Numbered from the stretch's first letter, positions 9,842 through 19,104 are shown. The stretch is 64,000 nt of DNA from Prescottella sp. R16 (GCF_030656875.1 NZ_CP130943.1:4467252-4531251), one strand, 5' to 3'. Numbers and translations: made by a program. The notes: generated by a model from the letters alone, not told the origin.

Positions 9842-10573
9842 ATGACCGAGTCGGTGTCCCTCACCGGAACCGGACTGCACCTCGCGTTCGGATCGAACCG
9901 GGTGCTGCGCGGCGTGGATCTGCACGTCGACGCCGGCAAGACCGTCACCGTGATCGGGCCGTCCGGTTCCGGGAAGTCGACGCTGCTGCGCGTCCTCAAC
10001 CGGCTGCACGAGCCCGACGCCGGCGACGTCCTACTCGACGGCCGGTCGGTGCTGCGCGACGACCCCGACGTGCTGCGGCAGCGGATCGGGATGGTGTTCC
10101 AGCATTTCAACCTGTTCCCGCACCGCACGGTCGCCGACAACATCGCGCTCGGGCCCCGCAAACTGAAGAAGCTGTCGAAGGATGCGGCCCGGGCGGTCGC
10201 ACTCGAACAGCTCGACCTCGTCGGCCTGGCCCACAAGGCCGACGCCCGCCCGTCGACGCTGTCGGGCGGGCAGCAGCAGCGGGTCGCGATCGCTCGCGCC
10301 CTGGCGATGGCGCCGCAGGTGATGTTCTTCGACGAGGCGACGTCGGCGCTCGATCCCGAACTCGTCAAGGGGGTGCTGGCGCTCATGGCCGATCTGGCCC
10401 GGGGCGGTATGACGATGGTCGTGGTCACCCACGAGATGGGTTTCGCGCGGTCCGTGTCCGACACGGTCGTGTTCATGGATCGCGGTGTCGTCGTCGAGGC
10501 GGGTGAGCCGGGGCAGGTGTTCGACGACCCGCGCACCGAGCGGCTGCAGACGTTCCTGTCCGACGTGCTCTGA
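9842..10573 (+). CDS. Polar amino-acid ABC transporter ATP-binding protein, GlnQ type
   Basis: A 243-aa ATPase energising the fused receptor-permease encoded immediately upstream. Walker A is GPSGSGKST, the Q-loop [17 protein letters not shown], signature [17 protein letters not shown], Walker [18 protein letters not shown], and the switch His lies in [20 protein letters not shown]. Length and the absence of a C-terminal regulatory domain match the GlnQ/HisP group. The specific amino acid (glutamine, glutamate, arginine and so on) is not evident. Confidence 0.9.
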   Translation: MTESVSLTGTGLHLAFGSNRVLRGVDLHVDAGKTVTVIGPSGSGKSTLLRVLNRLHEPDAGDVLLDGRSVLRDDPDVLRQRIGMVFQHFNLFPHRTVADNIALGPRKLKKLSKDAARAVALEQLDLVGLAHKADARPSTLSGGQQQRVAIARALAMAPQVMFFDEATSALDPELVKGVLALMADLARGGMTMVVVTHEMGFARSVSDTVVFMDRGVVVEAGEPGQVFDDPRTERLQTFLSDVL

Positions 10574-10687
10574 CCGCACCGAATCTCCGACGGCTGTTGG
10601 CTGCTCGTTCACCCGGATGTCGCCTCCGTACCGTTCCCGGGTCCTACGGTGCGTCCGTATTGTCGTAGTCGATCTCGGGAGACCTCG

Positions 10688-12781
10688 GTGAATCTCAAGC
10701 CCCTCGCACTGTTCGTCAAGCACGACGGCATGTCGTCGCGTGCTTCGGTCACGTGCCGGTACAAGTGCGGAAACGCCTGCGCGCACAACGTTCCCAACGA
10801 GTCGGGCGGTGAGTACTTCGGCGACATCGTGAAGTCGGCGATGACGCGACGCGGTCTGCTGCGGGGCAGCGCGGCGACAGTACTCGCGGTCGGTGCCGGT
10901 AGCGTCCTGGCGGCCTGCGGAAACGATACGGCCACCGCCGCACCCGACTCCGTCGACAGTGGTTCGCTCGGCTCCGGCTCGGCCACCGGGTCCGGGGCCC
11001 CCGGAACCGTGTTCTCGCCGGTGGCGCCCAACAAACAGGACGCGGTCGTCGTGCCGGAGGGCTACGAGCAGGGTGTGGTGATCCGCTGGGGCGATCCCCT
11101 GTTCCCCGACGCGCCGGCGTTCGACTTCGACAACCAGACGGCGGCGGCCGCGGAGAAGCAGTTCGCGTTCAACAACGACTTCGCGGGCCTGCTGCCGATC
11201 GAGGGGCAGCCGAACGCATACCTGCTGGTGGTCAACCACGAGTACACCACCGAACCGTCGATGTTCCGCGGCTACGACCCGGAGAATCCCACCGAGGAGC
11301 AGGTGCGGATCGGCTGGGCCAACCACGGCCTGTCGGTGGTGCAGGTGGAGGGCGAGGCCGGATCGGGCCGTCTCACACCGAAGTTCGGTCGGTACAACCG
11401 GCGCATCACCGCGCTCACCGAGTTCACCGTCACCGGCCCGGCCGCCGGTTCCGATCTGCTCAAGACGGCCGCCGACCCCACCGGCACCCGGGTCGTCGGA
11501 ACCCTCAACAACTGCGCCGGAGGTGTCACCCCGTGGGGCACGGTGCTCTCCGGCGAGGAGAACTTCAACCAGTACTTCGCGAACACCGACAAGGTCACCG
11601 ACCCCGTCGCCGCGGCACGGCTGAAGCGCTACGGACTCGAAGGTGAAGCGTCCGAACGGAAGTGGGAGCGTTTCGATTCCCGATTCGACGTGGTTGCCGA
11701 ACCCAACGAGGCCAACCGGTTCGGCTGGGTCGTCGAGATCGATCCGTGGGATCCGACGTCGACGCCCGTCAAGCACACCGCGATGGGACGTTTCAAGCAC
11801 GAGGCCGCCACCGTCCACGTCACCGACGACGGCACCGTCGTCGCCTACAGCGGTGACGACGAGCGTTTCGACTACATGTACAAGTTCGTCTCGTCTCGGA
11901 AGATGCAGCCGGGCAACAGCAGTGGCGCGATGCGTCACAACATGACGCTCATGGACGCGGGCACGCTGTACGTCGCGAAGCTCACCGGGGACGACCCGGC
12001 CGCGATCGACGGCTCCGGGAAGCTTCCGGCGTCCGGCGTGTTCGCCGGAACCGGTCAGTGGATTCCGTTGCTGCGCACCGGGGAAGACGGTCGCGGCGAG
12101 TCCCTCGTCGACGGTATGACCGCCGACGAGGTGGCGGTGTTCACCCGACTGGCCGGCGACAAGGTGGGCGCCACCAAGATGGACCGTCCCGAGGACTTCG
12201 AACCCAACCCGCACACCGGCAAGGTGTACGTCGCGCTCACCAACAACACCAAGCGCGGCGAGGACGGCAAGGCTGCCGCCGACACCGCCAACCCGCGCAA
12301 CAACAACAAGAACGGCCAGGTCCTCGAGATCGACGACCAGCACGCGGGCACGTCGTTCACCTGGAACCTGCTGCTGGTGTGTGGCGACCCGGCCACCGCC
12401 GACACCTACTTCGGCGGCTTCGACAAGTCGCAGGTCAGCCCCATCTCGTGCCCCGACAACCTGGCGTTCGATCCGCACGGCAACCTGTGGGTCTCCACCG
12501 ACGGCAACGCCCTGAAGTCCAACGACGGCCTGTTCTCCGTCGTTCTCGAGGGGGATCGTCGCGGCGAGACGAAGCAGTTCCTCACCGTCCCGGTCGGCGC
12601 CGAGACCTGCGGTCCGATCGTCGACGAGAAGCGTGTGATCGTGTGTGTCCAGCATCCGGGCGAGACCGACGACGCATCCATCGAGTCGCCCTCGTCGCAC
12701 TGGCCCGACGGTGGGGACGCCCAGCCGCGGCCGTCCGTCGTGGCGGTGTGGAAGTCCGGTGGCGGCCGCATCGGCCTCTGA
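10688..12781 (+). CDS. phoX: PhoX-family phosphatase (DUF839), probable Tat-exported lipoprotein
   Basis: A 697-aa enzyme of the PhoX family, which hydrolyses phosphate esters using calcium and iron outside the membrane. GTG 10688 is preferred because GGGAGA lies about 8 nt upstream and it starts the conserved actinobacterial pre-sequence with a Cys cluster (CRYKCGNACAHNVPN) and EYFGD. Around residue 55 comes the twin-arginine motif TRRGLLRG, then VLAVGAGSVLAAC, a possible lipobox, so export by Tat with lipid attachment is likely. Catalytic-domain segments include GVTPWGTVLSGEENFNQYF and FEPNPHTGKVYVALTNNT. It probably releases phosphate from organic esters under starvation; I saw no clear PHO box. 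Confidence 0.85.
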   Translation: MNLKPLALFVKHDGMSSRASVTCRYKCGNACAHNVPNESGGEYFGDIVKSAMTRRGLLRGSAATVLAVGAGSVLAACGNDTATAAPDSVDSGSLGSGSATGSGAPGTVFSPVAPNKQDAVVVPEGYEQGVVIRWGDPLFPDAPAFDFDNQTAAAAEKQFAFNNDFAGLLPIEGQPNAYLLVVNHEYTTEPSMFRGYDPENPTEEQVRIGWANHGLSVVQVEGEAGSGRLTPKFGRYNRRITALTEFTVTGPAAGSDLLKTAADPTGTRVVGTLNNCAGGVTPWGTVLSGEENFNQYFANTDKVTDPVAAARLKRYGLEGEASERKWERFDSRFDVVAEPNEANRFGWVVEIDPWDPTSTPVKHTAMGRFKHEAATVHVTDDGTVVAYSGDDERFDYMYKFVSSRKMQPGNSSGAMRHNMTLMDAGTLYVAKLTGDDPAAIDGSGKLPASGVFAGTGQWIPLLRTGEDGRGESLVDGMTADEVAVFTRLAGDKVGATKMDRPEDFEPNPHTGKVYVALTNNTKRGEDGKAAADTANPRNNNKNGQVLEIDDQHAGTSFTWNLLLVCGDPATADTYFGGFDKSQVSPISCPDNLAFDPHGNLWVSTDGNALKSNDGLFSVVLEGDRRGETKQFLTVPVGAETCGPIVDEKRVIVCVQHPGETDDASIESPSSHWPDGGDAQPRPSVVAVWKSGGGRIGL

Positions 12782-12798
12782 CCCGCGGTACCGCACCG

Positions 12799-12833
12799 AC
12801 GGCCCGAACGGAACTCGTTTCCATTCGGGCCGT
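12799..12833. terminator. Bidirectional hairpin between convergent phoX and the NYN gene
   Basis: ACGGCCCGAA at 12799-12808 pairs perfectly with TTCGGGCCGT at 12824-12833; after one mismatch the stem continues four more pairs. It sits in the 59-bp gap between converging genes, with GTTTCC in the loop side and no U-tract. Actinobacterial terminators often look like this. Confidence 0.7.
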
Positions 12834-12840
12834 TGAGGAT

Positions 12841-13845
12841 TCAGCGAGCCGGGCAGTCCTCTGCGTACTTCTCCCAGAACCGGGCCCGCAACCGGTAGCG
12901 GATACGCTCGTCGAGGTCGTAGCGCTGCATCGCGTCGGACGCGTCGAGCAGCAGCGCCCGATCGATCTCACGGGGGATCGACGGGCGCGCCCGCTCGAGC
13001 TCGAGTTCGTCGTCGGCCGAAGCACTTTCACGAAACGACGCGAGCACCCGCATCACCACCTCGTCGATCGCCCGATCCTGCTCGCCGTCGTCGGCGTCGT
13101 ATCCGGGCCGCACGTGGGCGGGGGACACGGACGAGGAACTGTAGGCGAGCACACTCGTCGGTGGGGGCGGCGCCGGAACGTGCGGCACCGTCACCAGATC
13201 GAGCGGTGTCGGAACCGATGTCCGGACGGCCGGCTCCTCCACGTCGGCGGGGCCGGGTTTCGGGGCCGGCGGGGTGACCGGTGCGGGTGGCGGTTTGCGG
13301 TCGACCTTCATGACCGCGGCATCGACCGCAGCGCCGTCGACGGTGTCGAGTTCGTCGGCGGCCCGGACGAGGTGCCTGCTCACCCCGTGCGGTTTGCCCT
13401 CGACGGTCGGCACCGCGAACACCACCACCTGGACGCCGTGTACCTGCGCCTCCTCGACGGCCTCGGTGAGGTCGTCGTCGCCGGAGACCAGGAAGAACAC
13501 GTCGGAAGTGCCGTTGCGGGCGTGTGCGACGAGGTCGAGCCCGATCCGCAGATCGACACCCTTCTGCTCGCCGTTGACGCCGAACCGGCCCAGCCGGAGC
13601 TTGACCTTGGACAGTTCGCCGATGCGTTCCTGCTGCGCATCCGGGAGACCGTTGCGGGCCGAGTCGTACCAGTGCACCCGCAGCACCGGAAGACCCGACC
13701 GGGTCTGCGCGGTGTCCACCAGGGAACGGATCAGAGCGGCGTAGTCGACGTGGATGCCGCTGCGCAGGGACGTCCCGGTGACCCGGGTTGCGGCGGACGC
13801 GAGCAGATAGCCGGCATCGATGTACAGGGAGCAGGTCGACCGCAT
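12841..13845 (-). CDS. NYN-domain (PIN-like nuclease fold) protein
   Basis: A 334-aa protein. Residues 1-165 form a NYN domain, a metal-dependent RNase-type fold: SLYIDAGYLLASAA supplies the first acidic residue, LRIGLDLVAHARNGTSDVFF the second and VSGDDDLTEAVEEAQVHGVQ the last cluster. A proline-rich linker of about 75 residues follows (KPPPAPVTPPAPKPGP), then an acidic helical C-terminal region (AIDEVVMRVLASFRES ... ERIRYRLRARFWEKYAEDC). A role in RNA processing or degradation is inferred from the fold; no substrate or partner gene is evident. It starts at ATG 13845, 36 bp downstream of the lysozyme gene on the same strand. Confidence 0.78.
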   Translation of the reverse strand: MRSTCSLYIDAGYLLASAATRVTGTSLRSGIHVDYAALIRSLVDTAQTRSGLPVLRVHWYDSARNGLPDAQQERIGELSKVKLRLGRFGVNGEQKGVDLRIGLDLVAHARNGTSDVFFLVSGDDDLTEAVEEAQVHGVQVVVFAVPTVEGKPHGVSRHLVRAADELDTVDGAAVDAAVMKVDRKPPPAPVTPPAPKPGPADVEEPAVRTSVPTPLDLVTVPHVPAPPPPTSVLAYSSSSVSPAHVRPGYDADDGEQDRAIDEVVMRVLASFRESASADDELELERARPSIPREIDRALLLDASDAMQRYDLDERIRYRLRARFWEKYAEDCPAR

Positions 13846-13881
13846 GCCACCACTATGGCACGCATCGGGTACCGGCCGGGG

Positions 13882-14616
13882 TCAGCTTCCGAAGAAGTTG
13901 CGGGCGTACATGTTCAGGTCGCCCATCGCTCCGCTGTAGACGTTGAGATCGATGTTCGCGTTCACGCCGGGGATCCGGCCACTGTCGGTGTACTGCCAGA
14001 ACGCCCAGTTCTTCCAGCCGCCCGGCAGCGGTCCGGGCGCGTTGCCGCCGTTGTAGTCCGCGATCCACAGCGGATAGTTCGAGAACTCGGTGGTGTTCGC
14101 CATCGCGGTACGCCAGAAGTTGGGGTACGTGTAGATGATCGGGGTACGGCCGGTGAGCCCCTGCACGGCATTCAGATAGCGGCGGGTCCAATCGATCAGC
14201 TGCGGCGCCGACAGTCCACCGGTGCTCTCGAGATCGAGGACCGGCGGCAGCCCACCGATCTGGTTGACGGCGAGTGCGTTGGCCGCGAAGAACGCCGCCT
14301 GCGCCTCGGGGGACGCCGACGGATCCGCGTAGTGGTAGGCGCCGCGCGCCACCCCGGCGATGCGCATCGCCAGCGAATCCTGAGCGAAGTACGGGTTGGT
14401 GTAGAACAGGCCCTCCGTGGCCTTGACCATGCCGAACTCGTGCCCCGACGCCCGCACCTGGAACCAGTCGATCGGGGCCCCGTTCGGATGCTGCCAGGAC
14501 GCGACGTCCACACCGCGCGGATTGGCCGCGGCCACAGCCGGTGCAGCGAAAGCCACCGTCCCGGCCAGGAGGAGAACGACGGCACGCGGCAGGGAGCGAC
14601 GAAGGTTCCTCGGCAT
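13882..14616 (-). CDS. Secreted GH25 muramidase (lysozyme)
   Basis: A 244-aa glycoside hydrolase family 25 protein that cleaves the MurNAc-GlcNAc bond of peptidoglycan. A signal peptide ends near AVAAA (residues 1-30). Family motifs are GVDVASWQH, which carries the first catalytic-site Asp, FGMVKATEG, AYHYADPSASPEAQAAFF, the acidic pair in PPVLDLEST, WIADYNG and WAFWQYTDSGRIPGV. It resembles the short single-domain GH25 enzymes of actinobacteria with no extra cell-wall-binding repeats. It could act in wall turnover or against competitors; the sequence does not distinguish these. Confidence 0.85.
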   Translation of the reverse strand: MPRNLRRSLPRAVVLLLAGTVAFAAPAVAAANPRGVDVASWQHPNGAPIDWFQVRASGHEFGMVKATEGLFYTNPYFAQDSLAMRIAGVARGAYHYADPSASPEAQAAFFAANALAVNQIGGLPPVLDLESTGGLSAPQLIDWTRRYLNAVQGLTGRTPIIYTYPNFWRTAMANTTEFSNYPLWIADYNGGNAPGPLPGGWKNWAFWQYTDSGRIPGVNANIDLNVYSGAMGDLNMYARNFFGS

Positions 14617-14718
14617 GGCCCGAGACTAAACGACTTCCCGACCGCGCGTACCGATTTCGCAGCGATGTTCATCTTCACCCGCCAGGGCCCGAACACCGGA
14701 AGGACTACCCTCGGCGGC

Positions 14719-15405
14719 ATGTCGTCTCAGCGTCCGATCGCCCTCGTCACCGGTGGCAGCCGCGGTCTCGGTGCCGCCGTCGCCCGCGCCCTCGCCCCCA
14801 CCCACCAACTGATCCTCGGTGGACGCAGCGCCGAATCCCTCGAACCGATCGTCGGGGAACTGGGGGCGGCGCCGTGGCCCGTCGACCTCACCGATCACGC
14901 CGCGGTCGCCGACGCCGTCACCGACATCGACCGTCTCGACGTGCTCGTACACAACGCCGGTGTCGCGGATCTCGGCACGGTCGCCGAGACACCGGCCGAG
15001 GTGTGGCGGCGCACGTTCGACGCCAACGTGATCGCCGTGGCCGAACTGACCCGGCTGCTGCTGCCCGCGCTGCGGGCGGCTCGCGGGCACGTCGTGCTGA
15101 TCAATTCCGGTGCGGGACTGCGCGCCAACCCGGGCTGGGGTGCCTACGCCGCGAGCAAGTTCGCGCTCCGCGCGTTCGGTGACGCCCTGCGCCTCGAGGA
15201 GCCGTCGCTACGGGTCACGTCGATCCATCCGGGCCGCATCGACACCGACATGCAACGCGCGATCGTCCGTGCCGAGGGCGGCGAGTACGACGCCGCGAAG
15301 TTCCTCACCCCCGAGACGGTGGCGGCTGCGGTCCGCGGTGCCGTGCTGACACCGGCGGACGCGCACCCCACCGAGATCGTGCTGCGGCCGAATCCCCGGC
15401 CGTGA
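14719..15405 (+). CDS. Short-chain dehydrogenase/reductase
   Basis: A 228-aa SDR starting at ATG 14719. The cofactor motif TGGSRGLG is at residues 11-18, NAG near residue 80, and the catalytic Ser-Tyr-Lys set appears as VLINSGAGL then YAASK. Basic residues after the Gly motif (GGRSAE) suggest NADP(H). It is a compact single-domain form. Convergent with the NTF2-like gene 13 bp downstream. Substrate unknown. Confidence 0.82.
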   Translation: MSSQRPIALVTGGSRGLGAAVARALAPTHQLILGGRSAESLEPIVGELGAAPWPVDLTDHAAVADAVTDIDRLDVLVHNAGVADLGTVAETPAEVWRRTFDANVIAVAELTRLLLPALRAARGHVVLINSGAGLRANPGWGAYAASKFALRAFGDALRLEEPSLRVTSIHPGRIDTDMQRAIVRAEGGEYDAAKFLTPETVAAAVRGAVLTPADAHPTEIVLRPNPRP

Positions 15406-15418
15406 CGGGACCTGCGCC

Positions 15419-15790
15419 TCAGGCGACCGTCATGTCCGACTGCGCCCAGTAGGCGCGGGTGCTGGTGATCTTGGCGTCGTCGTCGAAGGTCATGACGTCG
15501 ATCGGCTCGATGACGTACGTCTTGTCGCCGGCCTTCGTGGTGACCCGGAAATGGAAGGCGGCGCTGTTGCCGGCGACCCGGATCGTCAGCAGTTCGGCCG
15601 TCTGATCGATCTTCTCGGTCGCGGTGAAGAACGCCCGGATCTCCTCGACGCCCCGCTTCGGCTCGGTGCCGACCGGATCCTCGACCGTTGCACCGTCGGC
15701 GAACAGTGCGGCGATCCGATCGGCGCTCTTGCTGCCCAGTGCCTCCATGTACGCGGTGACGGTCTTCTCGATGTCTGCTACGGATGCCAT
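15419..15790 (-). CDS. NTF2-like / steroid delta-isomerase-like protein
   Basis: A 123-aa protein of the SnoaL/NTF2-like cone fold. VTAYMEALGSKSADRIAALF, ADGATVEDPVGTEPKRGVEE and IRAFFTATEKI match the pattern of ketosteroid-isomerase relatives in mycolic-acid bacteria, including the Asp in VEDPVG. Such proteins isomerise steroids or simply bind small ligands. No steroid-catabolism gene is adjacent, so the substrate is open. ATG 15790; about 200 bp separate it from the divergent siderophore operon. Confidence 0.7.
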   Translation of the reverse strand: MASVADIEKTVTAYMEALGSKSADRIAALFADGATVEDPVGTEPKRGVEEIRAFFTATEKIDQTAELLTIRVAGNSAAFHFRVTTKAGDKTYVIEPIDVMTFDDDAKITSTRAYWAQSDMTVA

Positions 15791-15912
15791 GTTCGTCGAA
15801 ACCCCTTACCCGATGTGTTCTGTTCCGGCAGCAGGGTATTCGGCCGGACGCGGGTGCACTCCGACGAATCCCGCACGGCGGGACAGGGGGTCGAATAGTC
15901 ACTTACAGGACA

Positions 15913-15931
15913 TTAGGTTAGGCTCACCACA
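15913..15931 (+). promoter_or_regulatory. IdeR/DtxR iron box upstream of the siderophore importer
   Basis: TTAGGTTAGGCTCACCACA matches the IdeR/DtxR consensus TTAGGTTAGGCTAACCTAA at 16 of 19 positions. It lies 62 bp before the binding-protein ATG. Iron-loaded IdeR bound here would block transcription, so the operon should be induced by iron limitation. Confidence 0.8.
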
Positions 15932-15992
15932 ACCGCGGGGCGGAGCTGTCGCGCGGTAGGTTCCTGTCCGCACGAATCAAGGAATTCCGCAG

Positions 15993-16988
15993 ATGAACGC
16001 GACCCGACTGGTCCGTAGCGTGGCCGCCGCAGCACTGGCTGCGCTCACCCTCACCGCCTGCTCCAGCACATCCGACGATGCAGCCGCCACCGGCGAGACG
16101 ACCACGGTCACGGTCGAGGACAACTTCGGCGAGCAGACGGTCACCGTGCCCGCGGGGTCGGTCGTCGCCACCGACAACACCACCTTCGAGACCCTCGCCT
16201 CGTGGGGTGTTCCGCTGAAGGCCGGCGCGGTGTCGCTGATGCCCGACACGATCTCCTACAAGCAGGACTCGAGCATCGTCGACCTCGGCACCCACCGCGA
16301 ACCGAACCTCGAGGCCATCGTCGCCGCCGACCCCGATCTGATCGTCAACGGCAACCGCTTCGCCCAGTTCCGTGAGGACTTCCGGAAGCTCGCCCCGGAC
16401 GCCGCGATCGTCGACGTCTCCCCCCGCAAGGACCAGCCGCTGGACGCCGAACTCAAGCGCGGCACCACCGTCCTCGGTGAGGTCTTCGGCAAGCAGTCCG
16501 AGGCGCAGCAGCTCAACGACGAGTTCGATGCGGCCGTCGCGCGCGTCGAAGCCGCCTACGGGGCCGACACGTCGGTGATGGGCGTGATCGTCTCCGGCGG
16601 CAAGATCGGCTACGTCGCCCCGCACAACGGGCGCACCATCGGCCCGATGTTCGACATCTTCGGTTTCACGCCGGCACTCGACGTCCCGCAGGGTTCCACC
16701 GGCGAGAAGGGCGACGACATCTCGGTCGAGGCGATCGCACAGTCCAACCCCGGCCTGATCATCGTCATGGACCGTGACGCCGGCACCAGCGAGGCCAAGA
16801 AGGACGGCTTCACCCCGGCAGCCAAGGTGATCGAGGGCTCCGCCGCCCTGCAGAACGTGGACGCGGTCAAGAAGGGCAACGTCATCTACATGCCCGCCGA
16901 CACGTACACCAACGAGAGCATCCAGACCTACACCGCGTTCTTCAACGAGCTGGCCGACCTGCTCGAGAAGAACGCCGGCAACAGCTGA
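15993..16988 (+). CDS. Siderophore-binding lipoprotein of an iron ABC importer
   Basis: A 331-aa periplasmic-type binding protein anchored by lipobox LTAC (cysteine at residue 23). Its pattern fits the catecholate/petrobactin group (YclQ, CeuE, FpuA): FETLASWGVPLKAGAV, LGTHREPNLEAIVAADPDLI, VIVSGGKIGYVAPHNGRTIG, KGDDISVEAIAQSNPGLIIV and MDRDAGTSE. It captures ferric siderophore outside the membrane and delivers it to the two permeases downstream. AAGGA lies about 9 nt before ATG 15993. Iron control through the upstream IdeR-type site is strongly suggested. A 13-bp hairpin after the stop may keep its expression above that of the permeases. Confidence 0.88.
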   Translation: MNATRLVRSVAAAALAALTLTACSSTSDDAAATGETTTVTVEDNFGEQTVTVPAGSVVATDNTTFETLASWGVPLKAGAVSLMPDTISYKQDSSIVDLGTHREPNLEAIVAADPDLIVNGNRFAQFREDFRKLAPDAAIVDVSPRKDQPLDAELKRGTTVLGEVFGKQSEAQQLNDEFDAAVARVEAAYGADTSVMGVIVSGGKIGYVAPHNGRTIGPMFDIFGFTPALDVPQGSTGEKGDDISVEAIAQSNPGLIIVMDRDAGTSEAKKDGFTPAAKVIEGSAALQNVDAVKKGNVIYMPADTYTNESIQTYTAFFNELADLLEKNAGNS

Positions 16989-16999
16989 TCCCGCGCCTT

Positions 17000-17043
17000 C
17001 GTCACCCCGTGACACCGGCCCCGCACCGGATCACGGGGTGACG
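17000..17043 (+). terminator. Intra-operon hairpin between binding protein and permease genes
   Basis: CGTCACCCCGTGA (17000-17012) and TCACGGGGTGACG (17031-17043) form a perfect 13-bp stem with an 18-nt loop. It starts 12 nt after the binding-protein stop and ends 32 nt before the permease ATG, with no U-tract. It probably attenuates read-through or protects the 3' end of the upstream message. Confidence 0.65.
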
Positions 17044-17075
17044 GAGGCTCCACCTCGGTACGGAAGTTTCATCCG

Positions 17076-18056
17076 ATGAGTGCACCGCCCATCCCGGTCC
17101 GCGACAAAGGCCGCCTGTTCGACTGGAAACTGCTGCTCGGTTTCCTCGGCGTCGGCGTGCTGCTCGTGCTCTCGCTGTTCACCGGTGTGTTCGACATCTT
17201 CGACGGCGAGGCCGGCTGGGAGATGTTCAACATCACCCGCATCCCGCGCACCGTCGCACTCGTCCTCGCCGGTGCCGCAATGGCCATGTCCGGCCTGGTC
17301 ATGCAGTTGTTGACGCAGAACCGGTTCGTCGAACCCACCACCACCGGCACCACCGAGTGGGCGGGACTCGGCCTGATGATCATGATGATCGTCGCACCGG
17401 GCGCCGGTCTCGTACCGCGGATGATCGCCGCGATCGTCGCCGCCTTCGTCGGCACCATGATCTTCTTCCTGTTCCTGCGCCGGGTCACGCTGACGTCGTC
17501 GCTGATCGTGCCGATCGTCGGCATCATGCTCGGCGCGGTCGTCGGCGCCGTCACCACCTACCTGGCACTGGCCACCGACTCGCTGCAGAGCCTCGGGATC
17601 TGGTTCGCCGGCAGCTTCACCTCGGCCATCCGCGGGCAGTACGAGGCACTGTGGATCGTGGCGATCATCGCGGTGGTCGTGTTCGTCGTCGCCGACCGGT
17701 TCACCGTCGCCGGTCTCGGCGAGGACGTCGCCACCAACGTCGGCCTCGACTACAACCGCATCATCCTGCTCGGCACCGGACTGATCGCGATCGCCACCGG
17801 CGTCGTCACCGTCGTGGTGGGCAATCTGCCCTTCCTCGGCCTGATCGTGCCGAACGTGGTGTCGATGATCCGCGGCGACGACCTGCGCAGCAATCTGCCC
17901 TGGGTGTGTCTGCTGGGCATCGCGATCGTCACCGTGTGCGATCTCGTGGGCCGCACGATCATCGCGCCGTTCGAGGTTCCGGTGTCACTGATCCTCGGTG
18001 TCGTCGGGTCGTTCGTGTTCGTCGCCATGCTGCTCCGGAGTCGTCGCAATGCTTGA
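17076..18056 (+). CDS. Iron-siderophore ABC permease (FecCD family), first subunit
   Basis: A 326-aa polytopic permease resembling YclN/CeuB. About nine membrane segments are visible, from LLLGFLGVGVLLVLSLFTGV to LILGVVGSFVFVAMLLRS. The family signature RIPRTVALVLAGAAMAMSGL is near residue 50, and the ATPase-docking region includes GEDVATNVGLDYNRIILLGT and GNLPFLGLIVPNVVSMIRGD. It pairs with the following permease, whose ATG overlaps its end by 8 nt. Start ATG 17076. Confidence 0.88.
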   Translation: MSAPPIPVRDKGRLFDWKLLLGFLGVGVLLVLSLFTGVFDIFDGEAGWEMFNITRIPRTVALVLAGAAMAMSGLVMQLLTQNRFVEPTTTGTTEWAGLGLMIMMIVAPGAGLVPRMIAAIVAAFVGTMIFFLFLRRVTLTSSLIVPIVGIMLGAVVGAVTTYLALATDSLQSLGIWFAGSFTSAIRGQYEALWIVAIIAVVVFVVADRFTVAGLGEDVATNVGLDYNRIILLGTGLIAIATGVVTVVVGNLPFLGLIVPNVVSMIRGDDLRSNLPWVCLLGIAIVTVCDLVGRTIIAPFEVPVSLILGVVGSFVFVAMLLRSRRNA

Positions 18057-19104
18057 GACCCAGCCGATTCCCGCCGTCGCCGACGTGCCGGTCGCCCGTC
18101 GGAGCACCGGTGCAGGCGCCTTCGCCACCACTCGGGACCGCCGCCGCTACTGGATCGTCGTGGGCGTGCTCGCAGTGCTCGCGGTGACGTTCGCGTTCGG
18201 TGTGCTGGCCTGGGACAACCCGTTGCCGGTGGGCTCGCCGGGGTTCTGGCGGATCGCCGAGATGCGCGCGACCAGCCTGGTCGTCATCGCGATCGTCGTG
18301 GTCTGTCAGGCCGTGGCCACCGTCGCATTCCAGTCGGCGACGAACAATCGCATCATCACGCCGTCGATCATGGGTTTCGAGGCGCTCTACGTCGCGATCC
18401 AGACCGCGTCGGTGTTCTTCCTCGGCGCTGCCGGGGTGGTGGCCCTGAAGGGCGTGCCGCAGTTCGCGTTGCAGATGACGATCATGATCGTGTTCGCGAT
18501 GCTGCTGTACGGCTGGCTGCTGTCCGGGAAGTACGGGAACATGCAGGTGATGCTGCTGGTGGGCATCGTCCTCGGCGGCGGGCTCGGATCGGTGTCGGCG
18601 TTCATGCAGCGGCTGCTGACACCGAGCGAATTCGACATCCTCACCGCCCGCCTCTTCGGGTCGATCTCCAACGCCGAGATCGCCTACCTGCCGTTGGCAC
18701 TGCCGCTGTGCATCGTCGCGTCCGGCGCGCTGTGGTGGCGGTCGCGTCGCCTGAATCTGGTGGCGATGGGCCGGGACGTCACCACCAACCTGGGTCTGGA
18801 CCACCGGCGCGAGATCATGATCGTGCTGTTCCTGGTCTCGGTGCTCATGGCCGTGTCCACCGCGCTGATCGGGCCGATGACGTTCTTCGGCTTCCTCGTC
18901 GCCACGCTGGCCTACCAGTTCGCAGGCACCCACGACCACCGCTACATCTTCCCGATATCCGTGCTGACCGGTTTCGTCGTACTCACCGGCGCCTACTTCG
19001 TGCTCAAGAACGTCTTCTACGCCCAGGGCGCGGTGTCGATCATCATCGAGGCGGTCGGCGGCGCCACATTCCTCATCGTGATCCTGCGGAAGGGCAGACT
19101 GTGA
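18049..19104 (+). CDS. Iron-siderophore ABC permease (FecCD family), second subunit
   Basis: A 351-aa permease resembling YclO/CeuC. The N-terminal 45 residues are hydrophilic, then come about nine helices (YWIVVGVLAVLAVTFAFGVL onward). Characteristic segments are FQSATNNRIITPSIMGFEAL, MGRDVTTNLGLDHRREIMIV and GPMTFFGFLVATLAYQFAGT. I chose ATG 18049, which overlaps the previous gene by 8 nt; an upstream frame extension lacks family sequence. The stop overlaps the GTG of the ATPase gene by four bases (GTGA), so the last three genes are tightly coupled. Confidence 0.87.
   Translation: MLETQPIPAVADVPVARRSTGAGAFATTRDRRRYWIVVGVLAVLAVTFAFGVLAWDNPLPVGSPGFWRIAEMRATSLVVIAIVVVCQAVATVAFQSATNNRIITPSIMGFEALYVAIQTASVFFLGAAGVVALKGVPQFALQMTIMIVFAMLLYGWLLSGKYGNMQVMLLVGIVLGGGLGSVSAFMQRLLTPSEFDILTARLFGSISNAEIAYLPLALPLCIVASGALWWRSRRLNLVAMGRDVTTNLGLDHRREIMIVLFLVSVLMAVSTALIGPMTFFGFLVATLAYQFAGTHDHRYIFPISVLTGFVVLTGAYFVLKNVFYAQGAVSIIIEAVGGATFLIVILRKGRL

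Noticed and set aside
10031..12796. A 921-codon minus-strand open frame opposite phoX and the upstream ATPase
   Set aside because: It is a shadow of two clear plus-strand genes and shows no family motif.
12058..14718. A plus-strand open frame running through phoX, the NYN and lysozyme genes into the SDR gene
   Set aside because: Only the part after ATG 14719 has SDR motifs; the rest is out of frame or antisense to real genes.
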